This document shows positions 24,643-32,771 of a stretch of 39,408 nt of DNA, piece by piece. This DNA comes from Spirochaetes bacterium RBG_16_49_21 (GTDB taxonomy: Bacteria > Spirochaetota > UBA4802 > UBA5550): positions 1 to 39,408 of the forward strand of contig MIBJ01000028.1 in the NCBI GenBank assembly GCA_001829495.1, in the 5' to 3' direction. Both the position numbers and the translations under genes were made by a program. Under the pieces are notes generated by a model that was not told the origin of the DNA, made no database searches, and was given only the letters and a program-made list of their open reading frames with translations. Numbering within the stretch: position 1 is the first letter of the stretch; every line of letters begins with the position of its first letter.

Positions 24643-24739
24643 CTCTCGCAAAGCCGCAAAGACGCGAAGAATTATTTATTTTTTTAATGAACTATATCAA
24701 AAAAGATAATAAAATATCTTCTTTGCGACTCTGCGAGAG
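24643..24739. repeat. Palindromic repeat with CGCAAAG arms
   Basis: CTCTCGCAAAGCCGCAAAGA (24643-24662) and TCTTTGCGACTCTGCGAGAG (24720-24739) are reverse complements at 18 of 20 positions, around a 57-bp AT-rich centre. Sequences of this CGCAAAGACGCGAAGAA type recur as dispersed palindromes in many bacterial genomes, from memory. It lies in the 235-nt gap between the 5S rRNA and the TPR gene; no gene is seen in that gap. Confidence 0.6.
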
Positions 24740-24768
24740 CCTCTTTTTGGACAACCCCGCCCGGGGCA

Positions 24769-25608
24769 TTAATTCTTTCTAAAATCAAAAAGATAATCTA
24801 TTGCGGAATCTGTATCGCCCTTCAGCAAATGGCACAGACTAAGGGAGATGAGATTATTTGGATTTTCGTTGATCTTTGTATTTAATGATTTAATCTTGTC
24901 GTCAATGGAGCCGTACTTATCGGTATATATTTCGACGGGGATTGATTTAATAAATTCATCGAAATATTTATATTTGTCGGCCCGGTGCTTGATTGCTTTT
25001 ATCTCTGAAGCAGATTCATCGATTGCGCCGATCTTCCACAATATATCCGATTTCAACTCCCTGAATTTAATATCGTCCGGGTCCGCCAGTAAAAGCCTGT
25101 TCAGAAGCTCTAATGAGTGTTTGAGCCGGTTGGTATAATAATAAATCAGCGCAAGCGCTGTCAGAGCCGATCGGCTGTCGGGATGCAATTCAAGGATATC
25201 CGAAAAATATTTTTCCGCCATCCCGAGTTTGTCTGTCTTACAATAACAGAGTCCGGTAACCAGTTTTGACAGAACGAAGGATTTATTCATGGCATGTGAC
25301 TTTTCCAGGTTTATGACCGCTTCTGCATACCTGCCTGTTCTATAGAATAGGCAACCGACATTAAAAAATGTGATGTAATCGTTCCCGAGTGACAGAGCGG
25401 TTTTATAATACTTCAATGCCTCCGGGACTTTGTTCATCCGGGAGCAGAGCGATCCGAGATTGATGTAAGCATTCCGAAACCGGGGATTTTCGTTCAAAAT
25501 TGACACGTATTCCTTAAAAGCATTTTCGTAATCGCGGTTTTTTTCCAGCCGGACAGCCCTCTTGAATCTATCGGGTATTGAGATATTCGACATGGCGGAT
25601 CCATCCAT
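24769..25608 (-). CDS. Tetratricopeptide repeat protein
   Basis: The 279-residue protein contains a run of TPR units from about residue 10 to 200. Examples are ENAFKEYVSILNENPRFRNAYINLGSLC, then EALKYYKTALSLGN, AEAVINLEKSHAMN, GMAEKYFSDILELHPDSRSALTALALIYY and HSLELLNRLLLADPD. TPRs form helical scaffolds that bind partner proteins. No signal peptide or membrane segment is visible, so it is probably cytoplasmic. The C-terminal 80 residues are helical with an extra TPR-like repeat, SLSLCHLLKGDTDSAIDYLF. The partner is unknown. A second ATG five codons downstream (MSNISIPDRF) is an alternative start. Confidence 0.82.
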   Translation of the reverse strand: MDGSAMSNISIPDRFKRAVRLEKNRDYENAFKEYVSILNENPRFRNAYINLGSLCSRMNKVPEALKYYKTALSLGNDYITFFNVGCLFYRTGRYAEAVINLEKSHAMNKSFVLSKLVTGLCYCKTDKLGMAEKYFSDILELHPDSRSALTALALIYYYTNRLKHSLELLNRLLLADPDDIKFRELKSDILWKIGAIDESASEIKAIKHRADKYKYFDEFIKSIPVEIYTDKYGSIDDKIKSLNTKINENPNNLISLSLCHLLKGDTDSAIDYLFDFRKN

Positions 25609-25713
25609 TTCATGGTGATATATTCTAAATTATCGGGATGCCATAGAATAAGCAATAATTATTTCCGGGATTAGTAATGATATCACGTATCTGCTTATAA
25701 AGTAAGGAGGCAA

Positions 25714-25734
25714 ATGGTTACATCGTTTATGTAG
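25714..25734 (+). other. Possible six-codon leader ORF upstream of dut
   Basis: AAGGAGG at 25704-25710 stands 3 nt before ATG 25714, which opens a reading frame MVTSFM followed by TAG. It is one of the best Shine-Dalgarno sequences in the window yet precedes no long gene. The rest of the 289-nt gap to dut (25609-25897) holds a small CTCGG/CCGAG hairpin and nothing else recognised. Confidence 0.25.
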
Positions 25735-25897
25735 AACCCACAATCCCCCGCTACCCATTACCCGCATCTTTCAATCGAGCCTCTCGGCCCCCTAAATCCC
25801 GAGGCTGTGTGAAAAATCACGAGAGGGGCATGAGAGAATGATATGATTAACTTGACAAAGATCGGTTGATCGTCATTACTGATATTTGTTCAATGCC

Positions 25898-26332
25898 ATG
25901 ATAGAGGTTAAAATACATATGGCAGCAGGAGCACGGATCCCCGAATATCAGAGCGGGGGAGCCTCCGGAGCGGATATCTGCGCGCTGCTCGACGAAGCCG
26001 TTACCCTTAAACCGGGCGACACAGCCCTGATCCCCACCGGAATCTCGATCGAGATTCCGGAAGGATACGAGGCGCAGATCAGGCCGCGGAGCGGGCTTGC
26101 CGTAAATCATGGCATAACCCTGCTCAACACGCCGGGGACGATTGATTCGGATTACCGCGGCGAGATCAAGGTGATAGTCACCAACCTCGGGAAAAAGGAT
26201 TTTACCATCACCAGCGGAATGCGGATCGCACAGATGGTATTCAGCAGAAGTTACCGCGGTCGTTTCATAGTAACCGATGAATTGGCCGAAACCAAGAGAA
26301 ACAACGGAGGGTTCGGCCATACGGGGACGTAA
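25898..26332 (+). CDS. dut: dUTP diphosphatase
   Basis: Dut hydrolyses dUTP to dUMP and PPi, keeping uracil out of DNA and feeding dTMP synthesis. The trimeric dUTPase motifs are all present in 144 residues: SGADICA (motif 1), [13 protein letters not shown] (2), [11 protein letters not shown] (3, with the catalytic Asp), RIAQMVF (4) and the C-terminal [12 protein letters not shown] (5), which closes over the site. The start is ATG 25898; an in-frame TTG at 25886 adds four residues without support. No ribosome site is obvious. The RNase J gene follows 52 nt after the stop and is probably co-transcribed. Confidence 0.96.
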   Translation: MIEVKIHMAAGARIPEYQSGGASGADICALLDEAVTLKPGDTALIPTGISIEIPEGYEAQIRPRSGLAVNHGITLLNTPGTIDSDYRGEIKVIVTNLGKKDFTITSGMRIAQMVFSRSYRGRFIVTDELAETKRNNGGFGHTGT

Positions 26333-26384
26333 ATATATTCTTTTCGGAAATGCGAGTCTTAATGGCGGAATATACAATTTATTC

Positions 26385-28037
26385 ATGGAAAATGACAAGG
26401 CTATAAAGATAATCCCTCTGGGCGGTCTGGGCGCGATAGGTAAAAATATAACGCTCTTTGAATTCAAGGATGATATCCTCATTGTGGATTGCGGGATCAT
26501 GTTCCCGACTGATGAGATGCCCGGGATCGATTATATCATACCTGATTTTACCTACATCAGAAAAAATAAGGCGAAGGTGAAGGCTATCCTCGTTACCCAC
26601 GGACACGAAGATCATATAGGCGCCGTCCCCTACCTGCTTCGTGAGATCAACGCGCCCATCTACGCGACGAAGTTGTCCATCGGCCTCATCCAGAGCAGAC
26701 TCGAGGAGCTTCCGCCGAAAAAGAAACCCCAGTTCGTCGAGATTAAGCCGCGGGATCGAAGGCAGATCGGGAGTTTCTCAGTTGAATTCATCAAAGTCAA
26801 CCATTCGATAATCGGCGGGATCGGGCTCGCGCTTCAGACGGAGGTGGGCACGATTATCCACACCGGAGACTTTAAGATTGACTTCTCCCCGGTTGACGGC
26901 GATGTGACCGATATTTTCCGGTTCGCCGATTACGGCGAAAAGGGCGTTTTGCTTCTCATGTCGGACAGCACCAATGCGGAGCGAAGCGGCTTCACTCAAT
27001 CCGAATCGGTGTTGATCGACAAGCTGGCGGATATATTCTCCTCCTCCAGGGGGAGGATCATCGTCGCCACCTTCGCGTCAAATATCCACCGGGTACAGCA
27101 GGTGATGGAAGTGGCCCAGCGCTTTAACCGGAAGATAGCCATATCAGGGCACACTATGCTGAAGAACGTGGAGATCGCCAATTCCCTGGGCTACCTGAAT
27201 TATCGCGATGATCTCCTCGTCGATTTATCCAAGTCGAATACGCTTCCGAACAAGAAGCTGGTCATCATCGGCACCGGCAGCCAGGGAGAGCCGATGTCGG
27301 CGTTGTACCGGATGGCCTACGGCACCCACCGGCACATTACCGCGGAAAAGGGCGATACCGTCGTCATCACCGCTTCGGTGATTCCGGGAAACGAGCGTAT
27401 GGTCACGAATGTGGTCAATTCGCTCATGAAGCTCGGCGCCGAGGTGTATTATGATCAGGATGAGGGGATCCATGTGTCGGGGCACGGCTCGGCAAAGGAA
27501 TTGAAGCTCATGCTGGCCGTTACGAAGCCGAGGTTTTTCATGCCGATTCACGGAGAATACCGCCATCTCAAAGCGCATGCGGGCATTGCCGAGTCTCTCA
27601 ATATCAAGCCATCGCGGATCCTGATCGCGGAAAACGGCGATGTCCTGGAATTGACCTCTAAAAGCTTTAGAAAGATCGATTCCATCGACATCTCCCAGAT
27701 TTATGTGGACGGCCAGGATATCGGGGACATTGAGAGCGGCGTGATAAAAGACCGGCACGTGATGTCGTCGGACGGGATCATTGTTATCGTTATCGTGATT
27801 TCAGAAGGGATGCTCGCGCGCCAGCCCGATATTTTTTCCCGCGGTTTTGTGGGCAATAAAGAGGATACCATAGTGGAGCTGATCCGCAAGGATGTGCATG
27901 AGCGGGTGAACAGGCTGCTGGTGGAAAAAAAATTAAATGACGACATCGTATCGAGCTTAAAAAAGGGATTGAGGAACTTCATATTTAAGCTTACCCGGCG
28001 GAATCCCCTTATTATCGTCGAAATCCTCAAGGTATAG
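26385..28037 (+). CDS. rnj: Ribonuclease J
   Basis: RNase J is a metallo-beta-lactamase/beta-CASP nuclease with endo- and 5'-exonuclease activity in mRNA decay and rRNA maturation. The start is ATG 26385 (MENDKAIKIIPLGGLGAIGKN), giving 550 residues, the usual length. An open frame reaches back to 26277 across the end of dut but has no family residues. The zinc site HGHEDH lies at about 72-77, the beta-CASP motifs include MLKNVEIANSLGY and VIIGTGSQGEPMSAL, and PIHGEYRH carries motif C. The C-terminal dimerisation part ends RNPLIIVEILKV. The single RNase J suggests RNA decay of the J/Y type, though RNase E elsewhere cannot be excluded. Confidence 0.95.
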   Translation: MENDKAIKIIPLGGLGAIGKNITLFEFKDDILIVDCGIMFPTDEMPGIDYIIPDFTYIRKNKAKVKAILVTHGHEDHIGAVPYLLREINAPIYATKLSIGLIQSRLEELPPKKKPQFVEIKPRDRRQIGSFSVEFIKVNHSIIGGIGLALQTEVGTIIHTGDFKIDFSPVDGDVTDIFRFADYGEKGVLLLMSDSTNAERSGFTQSESVLIDKLADIFSSSRGRIIVATFASNIHRVQQVMEVAQRFNRKIAISGHTMLKNVEIANSLGYLNYRDDLLVDLSKSNTLPNKKLVIIGTGSQGEPMSALYRMAYGTHRHITAEKGDTVVITASVIPGNERMVTNVVNSLMKLGAEVYYDQDEGIHVSGHGSAKELKLMLAVTKPRFFMPIHGEYRHLKAHAGIAESLNIKPSRILIAENGDVLELTSKSFRKIDSIDISQIYVDGQDIGDIESGVIKDRHVMSSDGIIVIVIVISEGMLARQPDIFSRGFVGNKEDTIVELIRKDVHERVNRLLVEKKLNDDIVSSLKKGLRNFIFKLTRRNPLIIVEILKV

Positions 28038-28042
28038 AAGCG

Positions 28043-28075
28043 ATGAACAATCCACGCGTGCGGGTTCATTTTATT
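28043..28075 (+). terminator. Possible terminator after RNase J
   Basis: ATGAAC (28043-28048) and GTTCAT (28064-28069) can pair, with an inner CC/GG and CGCG core, followed by a T-rich TTTTATTG. It would separate rnj from ftsK, but the stem is imperfect. Confidence 0.4.
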
Positions 28076-28155
28076 GATAATTGACGGCGCTGTTTCGATC
28101 TTCACTAACAAAATAGCGATAAAACGCCGAAAATCAGACCAGGGAGGCAAGCACC

Positions 28156-30537
28156 GTGTGGAAGAGACGCTATCAGGAATTTTTCGGCCTCGCATTAATT
28201 TGCCTGTCCACATTGTTCCTCGTTTCGGTAATCAGTTATCACTCCGGTGATTATTTTTCCCTGGCAAACAATGCACAGGTGAACAATGCAGCCGGACCCC
28301 TCGGCGCTTGGATCAGCCATATACTGCGCTTGCTGTTCGGCAGGGCGTCCTATATTGTCATAGCAGTCCTGGTGTGTGCCGGAATTTTTCTTTTCAGGCA
28401 CCGCTGGATGCGGAGGCCCACGGAAAAGGCGATTCTCTTATTGTTACTGGCGGCAAGCGGATCTTCCCTTATGTCCCTGTTCGTCAGGGACCTGCCCCAG
28501 ATGTCGGGAGGGGAGGCCGGATTATATATCACCGCAACATGCAAAGCCCTGTTCGGGGAAACCGCTTCATATATACTATTGTCCGGTATTGCATTGTCGA
28601 GCTGTATCCTTTTGCTCTTGATGCTTCTTTATGCGGATCATAAGCGGGTTCAGACAACTGCCGGATTTTCAGGACGATTACTTTATCCGTGGATTATCAA
28701 GAAAAAGATCATCGTGTATGAGACGGAAAAATACGATCTGCCGGTTGATTTGTTCCGATTCCCCGAGCTGTCTGATCCGCCCCAACAAGACAACAGAGCT
28801 CTTGTCTATGACGGGGCCGGATCCCCCTACCCGGCCCTTCCGCTGAAGGCGGACGGCGCGGATTTTATGGCCGCAGATTCAGATCTCGTGCTGCGTGATT
28901 GCGAGTATTTTATTGACAAGAGACCTGCGCCGGTCACCGATGAAGATAGAACAGACGGATATAAGGACGATGAAGCGGAACAGGATTATTCCGCGGTCAA
29001 TCCGGATACCGCCGACGCCGGTGGCGGTGAGGGAATTGATGAATCCGCGATTGATCAGGACCTGACGGAGATGCCGGATCAGGCGGCTGGTTCGGCGCAC
29101 CGGGATGATTTTGAAGAAAGGGTTTTTGAAAAGATAACCATACCGGAGGAATATTCTATCCCCACCTCTTTGCTCATATCTACAAAGCCGTATGATTCGG
29201 AAAGCTGGAAAAGCGAGATACGCCGGAATTCAGCGCTCTTGAAGAAAACCCTCGCCGAATTCGGAATTGAGGCGGAGGTGATGAACGTAAACCGGGGGCC
29301 GGTCATTACGCTCTATGAGATGCAGATCGCCCCGGGAATAAAGGTCAACCGCGTCGTGAGCCTCGCGGACGACATCGCCATGGCCCTTGCCGCCCACCGC
29401 GTCAGGATAGTGGCGCCGATCCCGGGGAAATCGGCCATCGGGGTGGAGATACCGAACCACTTCCGCGAGACCGTGACCCTGGGAGATATCGTGAAATCCA
29501 AGGAGTTCCGGAGTTTTAAGGGCAGCCTGGCGGTGGCCCTGGGCAAGGATATTCTGGGCAGTCCGGTCATGCTTGACCTGAAACGCCTCCCGCATCTCCT
29601 GATTGCCGGCGCGACCGGAGCCGGAAAATCAGTGTGCGTCAACTCCATCATAATGAGCCTCCTCTACAATTATGATCCGAATTGCGTCAGATTTATCATG
29701 ATGGATCCGAAGATAGTGGAGCTTCAGCTCTACAACGGGCTCCCCCATCTTCTCACGCCGGTTATCATCGACCCGCAGATGGCCTCGATGGTGCTTAAGT
29801 GGACGCTGCACGAGATGGAGCGGCGGTATTATCTCCTCTCCGAGTTGAATACCCGGGACATAGAGCGGTATAATGAAAAGATTGAGCGGTCCGACAGCGC
29901 CTTCGAGAAGCTTCCGTATATCGTGGTGGTTATCGATGAGATGGCCGATCTCATGATGACCTCAAAGGACGTCGAGGGATATATCACCCGGATCGCCCAG
30001 AAGGCGCGGGCCGTCGGCATTCATCTGGTGGTGGCCACGCAGCGGCCGTCGGTCGATATCATCACCGGCATCATCAAAGCGAATTTCCCCGCGCGCATAG
30101 CCTTTCAGGTTGCGCAGAAGACCGATTCCCGCACCATCATCGACCAGAACGGTGCGGAGAAGCTCCTGGGTCGGGGGGACATGCTCTACCAGTCGCCGAT
30201 CAGCAGTTTCCCGATCAGGGTACAGGGCGGGTTCATATCCGAAGAGGAGATCGAGAAGGTCGTCGCTCATCTGTGCACATTGGGGAGGCCGTCGTATATC
30301 GACGTTGAACAGACCCTGTACGAAGAAGAGGAATCCGAGGACTCAAGCGACGCAACCGACGAACTTTTCCAGGAGGCGATGAAGATAGTTGAGGAGACCA
30401 AAAAGGCATCAGCGTCGTATCTCCAGCGCCGTCTCAGCATCGGGTACAACAGGGCTGCGCGGATCATTGAGCAGATGGAAGAGATGGGATATATCGGCCC
30501 CCAGATCGGAAGCAAACCGCGGGAGATTTTTATTTAG
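28156..30537 (+). CDS. ftsK: DNA translocase FtsK/SpoIIIE
   Basis: FtsK pumps chromosomal DNA at the division septum and helps resolve chromosome dimers. The start is GTG 28156 with AGGGAGG at 28141-28147. Of 793 residues, 1-165 contain four membrane segments. A Pro/Asp/Glu-rich linker follows (about 170-320). The motor domain has the DUF-like alpha part (KKTLAEFGIEAEV) and Walker A GATGAGKS at 485-492, then Walker B VVVIDEMADLMM and ATQRPSVDIITGIIKANFPARIAFQV. The C-terminal winged-helix gamma domain (about 733-793) ends with YNRAARIIEQMEEMGYIGP, which reads KOPS-type polar sequences. The linker is shorter than in E. coli. It converges on the zinc-ribbon methyltransferase. Confidence 0.96.
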   Translation: MWKRRYQEFFGLALICLSTLFLVSVISYHSGDYFSLANNAQVNNAAGPLGAWISHILRLLFGRASYIVIAVLVCAGIFLFRHRWMRRPTEKAILLLLLAASGSSLMSLFVRDLPQMSGGEAGLYITATCKALFGETASYILLSGIALSSCILLLLMLLYADHKRVQTTAGFSGRLLYPWIIKKKIIVYETEKYDLPVDLFRFPELSDPPQQDNRALVYDGAGSPYPALPLKADGADFMAADSDLVLRDCEYFIDKRPAPVTDEDRTDGYKDDEAEQDYSAVNPDTADAGGGEGIDESAIDQDLTEMPDQAAGSAHRDDFEERVFEKITIPEEYSIPTSLLISTKPYDSESWKSEIRRNSALLKKTLAEFGIEAEVMNVNRGPVITLYEMQIAPGIKVNRVVSLADDIAMALAAHRVRIVAPIPGKSAIGVEIPNHFRETVTLGDIVKSKEFRSFKGSLAVALGKDILGSPVMLDLKRLPHLLIAGATGAGKSVCVNSIIMSLLYNYDPNCVRFIMMDPKIVELQLYNGLPHLLTPVIIDPQMASMVLKWTLHEMERRYYLLSELNTRDIERYNEKIERSDSAFEKLPYIVVVIDEMADLMMTSKDVEGYITRIAQKARAVGIHLVVATQRPSVDIITGIIKANFPARIAFQVAQKTDSRTIIDQNGAEKLLGRGDMLYQSPISSFPIRVQGGFISEEEIEKVVAHLCTLGRPSYIDVEQTLYEEEESEDSSDATDELFQEAMKIVEETKKASASYLQRRLSIGYNRAARIIEQMEEMGYIGPQIGSKPREIFI

Positions 30538-30563
30538 AGCGCATACGAAAAGCCGTCTAAATC

Positions 30564-31391
30564 CTACTTAACTGCATATACCTCAATAGTGTCTGAAAAA
30601 GCTGTTAATCGTGAAAATATCCTGTAAACCGGGGAAAAAGGCTTAAAAAAAACAGATCCGGAGGAGATTATTCGTTCAGGATGGATGCCAGCCGGTTTAA
30701 CGTGTATTTTTCTGAATCCCTTCTTCTTAAATATCGCTTTAACAAAGCGGGGTGAAAAGTCTATTCTGTGGTCCGGCGGATGCGTTTCAATCCACGCGTT
30801 CCGTTTGAATTTAAACATCGGGCCGAACAGGGACGGCCCGGAAAATGCGAATATCCCGCCGTTGTTAAGAACAGAATATATTTTATCAATAACAGGGGCC
30901 GGATCCGCGCAATGTTCCAGGAAGAACCAGGCAGTGATTATATCATACCTGTTCTCAATAATCAAATCCTCAAATGAAGACCGGCTAACCGGTATATGGA
31001 ATGTATCAGCGCAGTAGCCCGCCGCATATTCGGATATCTCGATTCCGTGAACGCGCTCGATCCCCCTGTCCCGCGCACATTTAAGGAAAAAGCCCGCCGC
31101 TGATCCGATGTCGAGCAGACTAAGCCCGGAGGGTTTCTTTTTTAATTGAATGAATTGTAGTATGGTTGCTATTCTTTTTTTCGATACGCTGTAGATGGCA
31201 TCGTAATCTTCGATATAGCTTTTGCCGTACTGATGCCGGTATTCATCCAGAAAATAGCTTTCGTTATACCGCTTCGGCCTGAATTTCGAATTAAATGCTA
31301 TTCCGCATGAATTACACGTGTGAATATGATCGCCGATTGGTATGGTCCGGTCCGAGAAACACACCGGGCACTGTGCACTGGTCATAGCCAT
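30564..31391 (-). CDS. Zinc-ribbon SAM-dependent methyltransferase
   Basis: The N-terminal 40 residues contain two CxxC pairs (CPVC near residue 8 and CNSC near residue 27) forming a zinc ribbon. Next is a helical part with YFLDEYRHQYG and a class I methyltransferase domain with motif I LLDIGSAAGFFLKCA and acidic ribose-binding IEISEYAAGYC. The DIITAWFFLEH stretch and the NGGIFAFSGPS turn complete the core (Methyltransf_23-type). Proteins with this layout often methylate sugars or lipids in surface polysaccharide clusters; the nearby GT4/deacetylase pair fits that, but the substrate is unproven. It ends 26 nt from ftsK and begins 11 nt after the DbpA-domain gene, so the two minus-strand genes are likely co-transcribed. 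Confidence 0.85.
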   Translation of the reverse strand: MAMTSAQCPVCFSDRTIPIGDHIHTCNSCGIAFNSKFRPKRYNESYFLDEYRHQYGKSYIEDYDAIYSVSKKRIATILQFIQLKKKPSGLSLLDIGSAAGFFLKCARDRGIERVHGIEISEYAAGYCADTFHIPVSRSSFEDLIIENRYDIITAWFFLEHCADPAPVIDKIYSVLNNGGIFAFSGPSLFGPMFKFKRNAWIETHPPDHRIDFSPRFVKAIFKKKGFRKIHVKPAGIHPERIISSGSVFFKPFSPVYRIFSRLTAFSDTIEVYAVK

Positions 31392-31402
31392 GCTGCCGGA
31401 TT

Positions 31403-31897
31403 TTAAAAATTTTCTTTTTTTCTCTTTTTTGCAGGCTCGACGACTACATTCATCCCCTTCACCTTTGTATTGTCGAATGAGTGGAGGACCATTTCCGCGA
31501 ACTGCTCCGGTATTTCAAAAAAGGAATAGGTTGAGTGAATGTCGATTTTTCCGATTGATTTTCCGTCGACGCCTGATTTTTTTACGATTTCACGTATAAG
31601 GTCGCCGGTGCTGAGATTATGATTCTTGCCGATGTTGATAAAGAGCCTCGCCCTGCCATTTTTAATGTCCTCAAATACGATTTTCCCCGGCTCCGTCTTT
31701 TGGTACAGCTTTTCGGCCGGAAGCTCAAGCATTGAGATGTCTCCCAGATATTCTTTTAAAACCGCGGCCGCGATTCTTTTCGGGCCGTTGAACAGCGGAA
31801 GCTCTTTTTTTAATCTTTTCACCAGCAGTTCATATTCATCAAGATCCTCGGTATAGGCTACTTCCAGAATTCTCTTCAGCTTTTTTAAATGATCCAT
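31403..31897 (-). CDS. Stand-alone DbpA-type RNA-binding domain protein
   Basis: Residues 83-154 match the DbpA C-terminal RNA-binding fold (PF03880). The stretch ARLFINIGKNHNLSTGDLIREI, then SGVDGKSIGKIDIHSTYSFFEIPEQFAEMVL, and the basic end KVKGMNVVVEP are all present. In DbpA/CsdA helicases this RRM-like domain follows a DEAD-box motor and binds structured RNA such as 23S hairpin 92. Here no helicase motor is present: residues 1-80 are an acidic/basic helical segment (LKRILEVAYTEDLDEYELLVKRL). It may recruit a helicase in trans or act as an RNA chaperone. GAGGAGAG gives a strong ribosome site. Confidence 0.82.
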   Translation of the reverse strand: MDHLKKLKRILEVAYTEDLDEYELLVKRLKKELPLFNGPKRIAAAVLKEYLGDISMLELPAEKLYQKTEPGKIVFEDIKNGRARLFINIGKNHNLSTGDLIREIVKKSGVDGKSIGKIDIHSTYSFFEIPEQFAEMVLHSFDNTKVKGMNVVVEPAKKRKKENF

Positions 31898-32020
31898 AAC
31901 TCTCCTCTCATTACTTCATTTCATTATTTTACAGAACTGCCGTCCCCCCCCCGGTCTTTTGTGCAGCGTACAGGTTACAATCATCGTTAAAAATATCAAG
32001 TAATTTTCCCCGGCACGCTG

Positions 32021-32671
32021 TTATACTTTGCAGCGATAACCCACGTTCCGTACGGTCTCAATGATGGTATTAAATTCATCACCGAGCTTGCCCCGCAGCC
32101 TCCTGATATGGACATCAACCGTCCGCGTGCCGCCGATGTATTCCATCCCCCATATTTTGCTGAGCAGGTCTTTGCGGGAAAAAACCTCCCCCCGGTTTTG
32201 GAGCAGAAGCCGCAGCAGCTCGAATTCCTTATAGGTCATATCGAGCTGTTCATTGTCAAGATAGACGCTGTATTCCTTGAAATTAATTTTAAGTCGTCCG
32301 ATTGTGATGCTGTCTTCGCTGATTCCCTTCCTCCATAATAAGCCGCTTATTCTCGATGAAAGCTCGCCTTTCCGGAAGGGATAGAGTATAAAGTCATCAA
32401 AAAACCAGTCCACCTTTAACTGGAACATGTTCTGTTCGGCGATTATTAATAAAACAGGTTTTTCGTGAATCTTTTTCCGTATTTTTGACAAAAGAAACTG
32501 GATTCCATCGGCCGATCCGAATATGTTGTAATCGATGAGGAGGATCGGGAAATCCTCCCGCTTGATTGAGTCGATTGATTTAAAGACGATTACTGCGCCG
32601 ATCGGAAAATGTTCTTCGCATTTTTCCAGGGTTTCCTGACTGTCCGATAATAGAGCGATCTGATTCTTCAT
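32021..32671 (-). CDS. OmpR/PhoB-type regulator with degenerate receiver
   Basis: The C-terminal winged-helix domain (about 122-216) is a canonical OmpR/PhoB DNA-binding domain: LTYKEFELLRLLL-type helix (here DMTYKEFELLRLLLQNRGE), SRKDLLSKIWG, the recognition helix RTVDVHIRRLRGKLG, and IIETVRNVGYRC. The N-terminal 115 residues resemble a receiver, but key residues have changed. The acidic pair is reduced to D10, the switch Thr/Ser is replaced by Ala (LIIAEQ), and the conserved Lys of the KPF motif is Tyr97 (LYPF). D47 remains as a possible acceptor. It is likely phosphorylation-independent or bound by another signal. No histidine kinase is adjacent. It is divergent from the GT4 gene. Confidence 0.88.
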   Translation of the reverse strand: MKNQIALLSDSQETLEKCEEHFPIGAVIVFKSIDSIKREDFPILLIDYNIFGSADGIQFLLSKIRKKIHEKPVLLIIAEQNMFQLKVDWFFDDFILYPFRKGELSSRISGLLWRKGISEDSITIGRLKINFKEYSVYLDNEQLDMTYKEFELLRLLLQNRGEVFSRKDLLSKIWGMEYIGGTRTVDVHIRRLRGKLGDEFNTIIETVRNVGYRCKV

Positions 32672-32771
32672 GTTTTTTGACTACATCGTATAATCCTTGT
32701 TAAAATTTTCAACAGTTTTATGCCTAAATTATGATTGAATTAAATACCGTCTCCGGCGATCAAGGGGAAAA

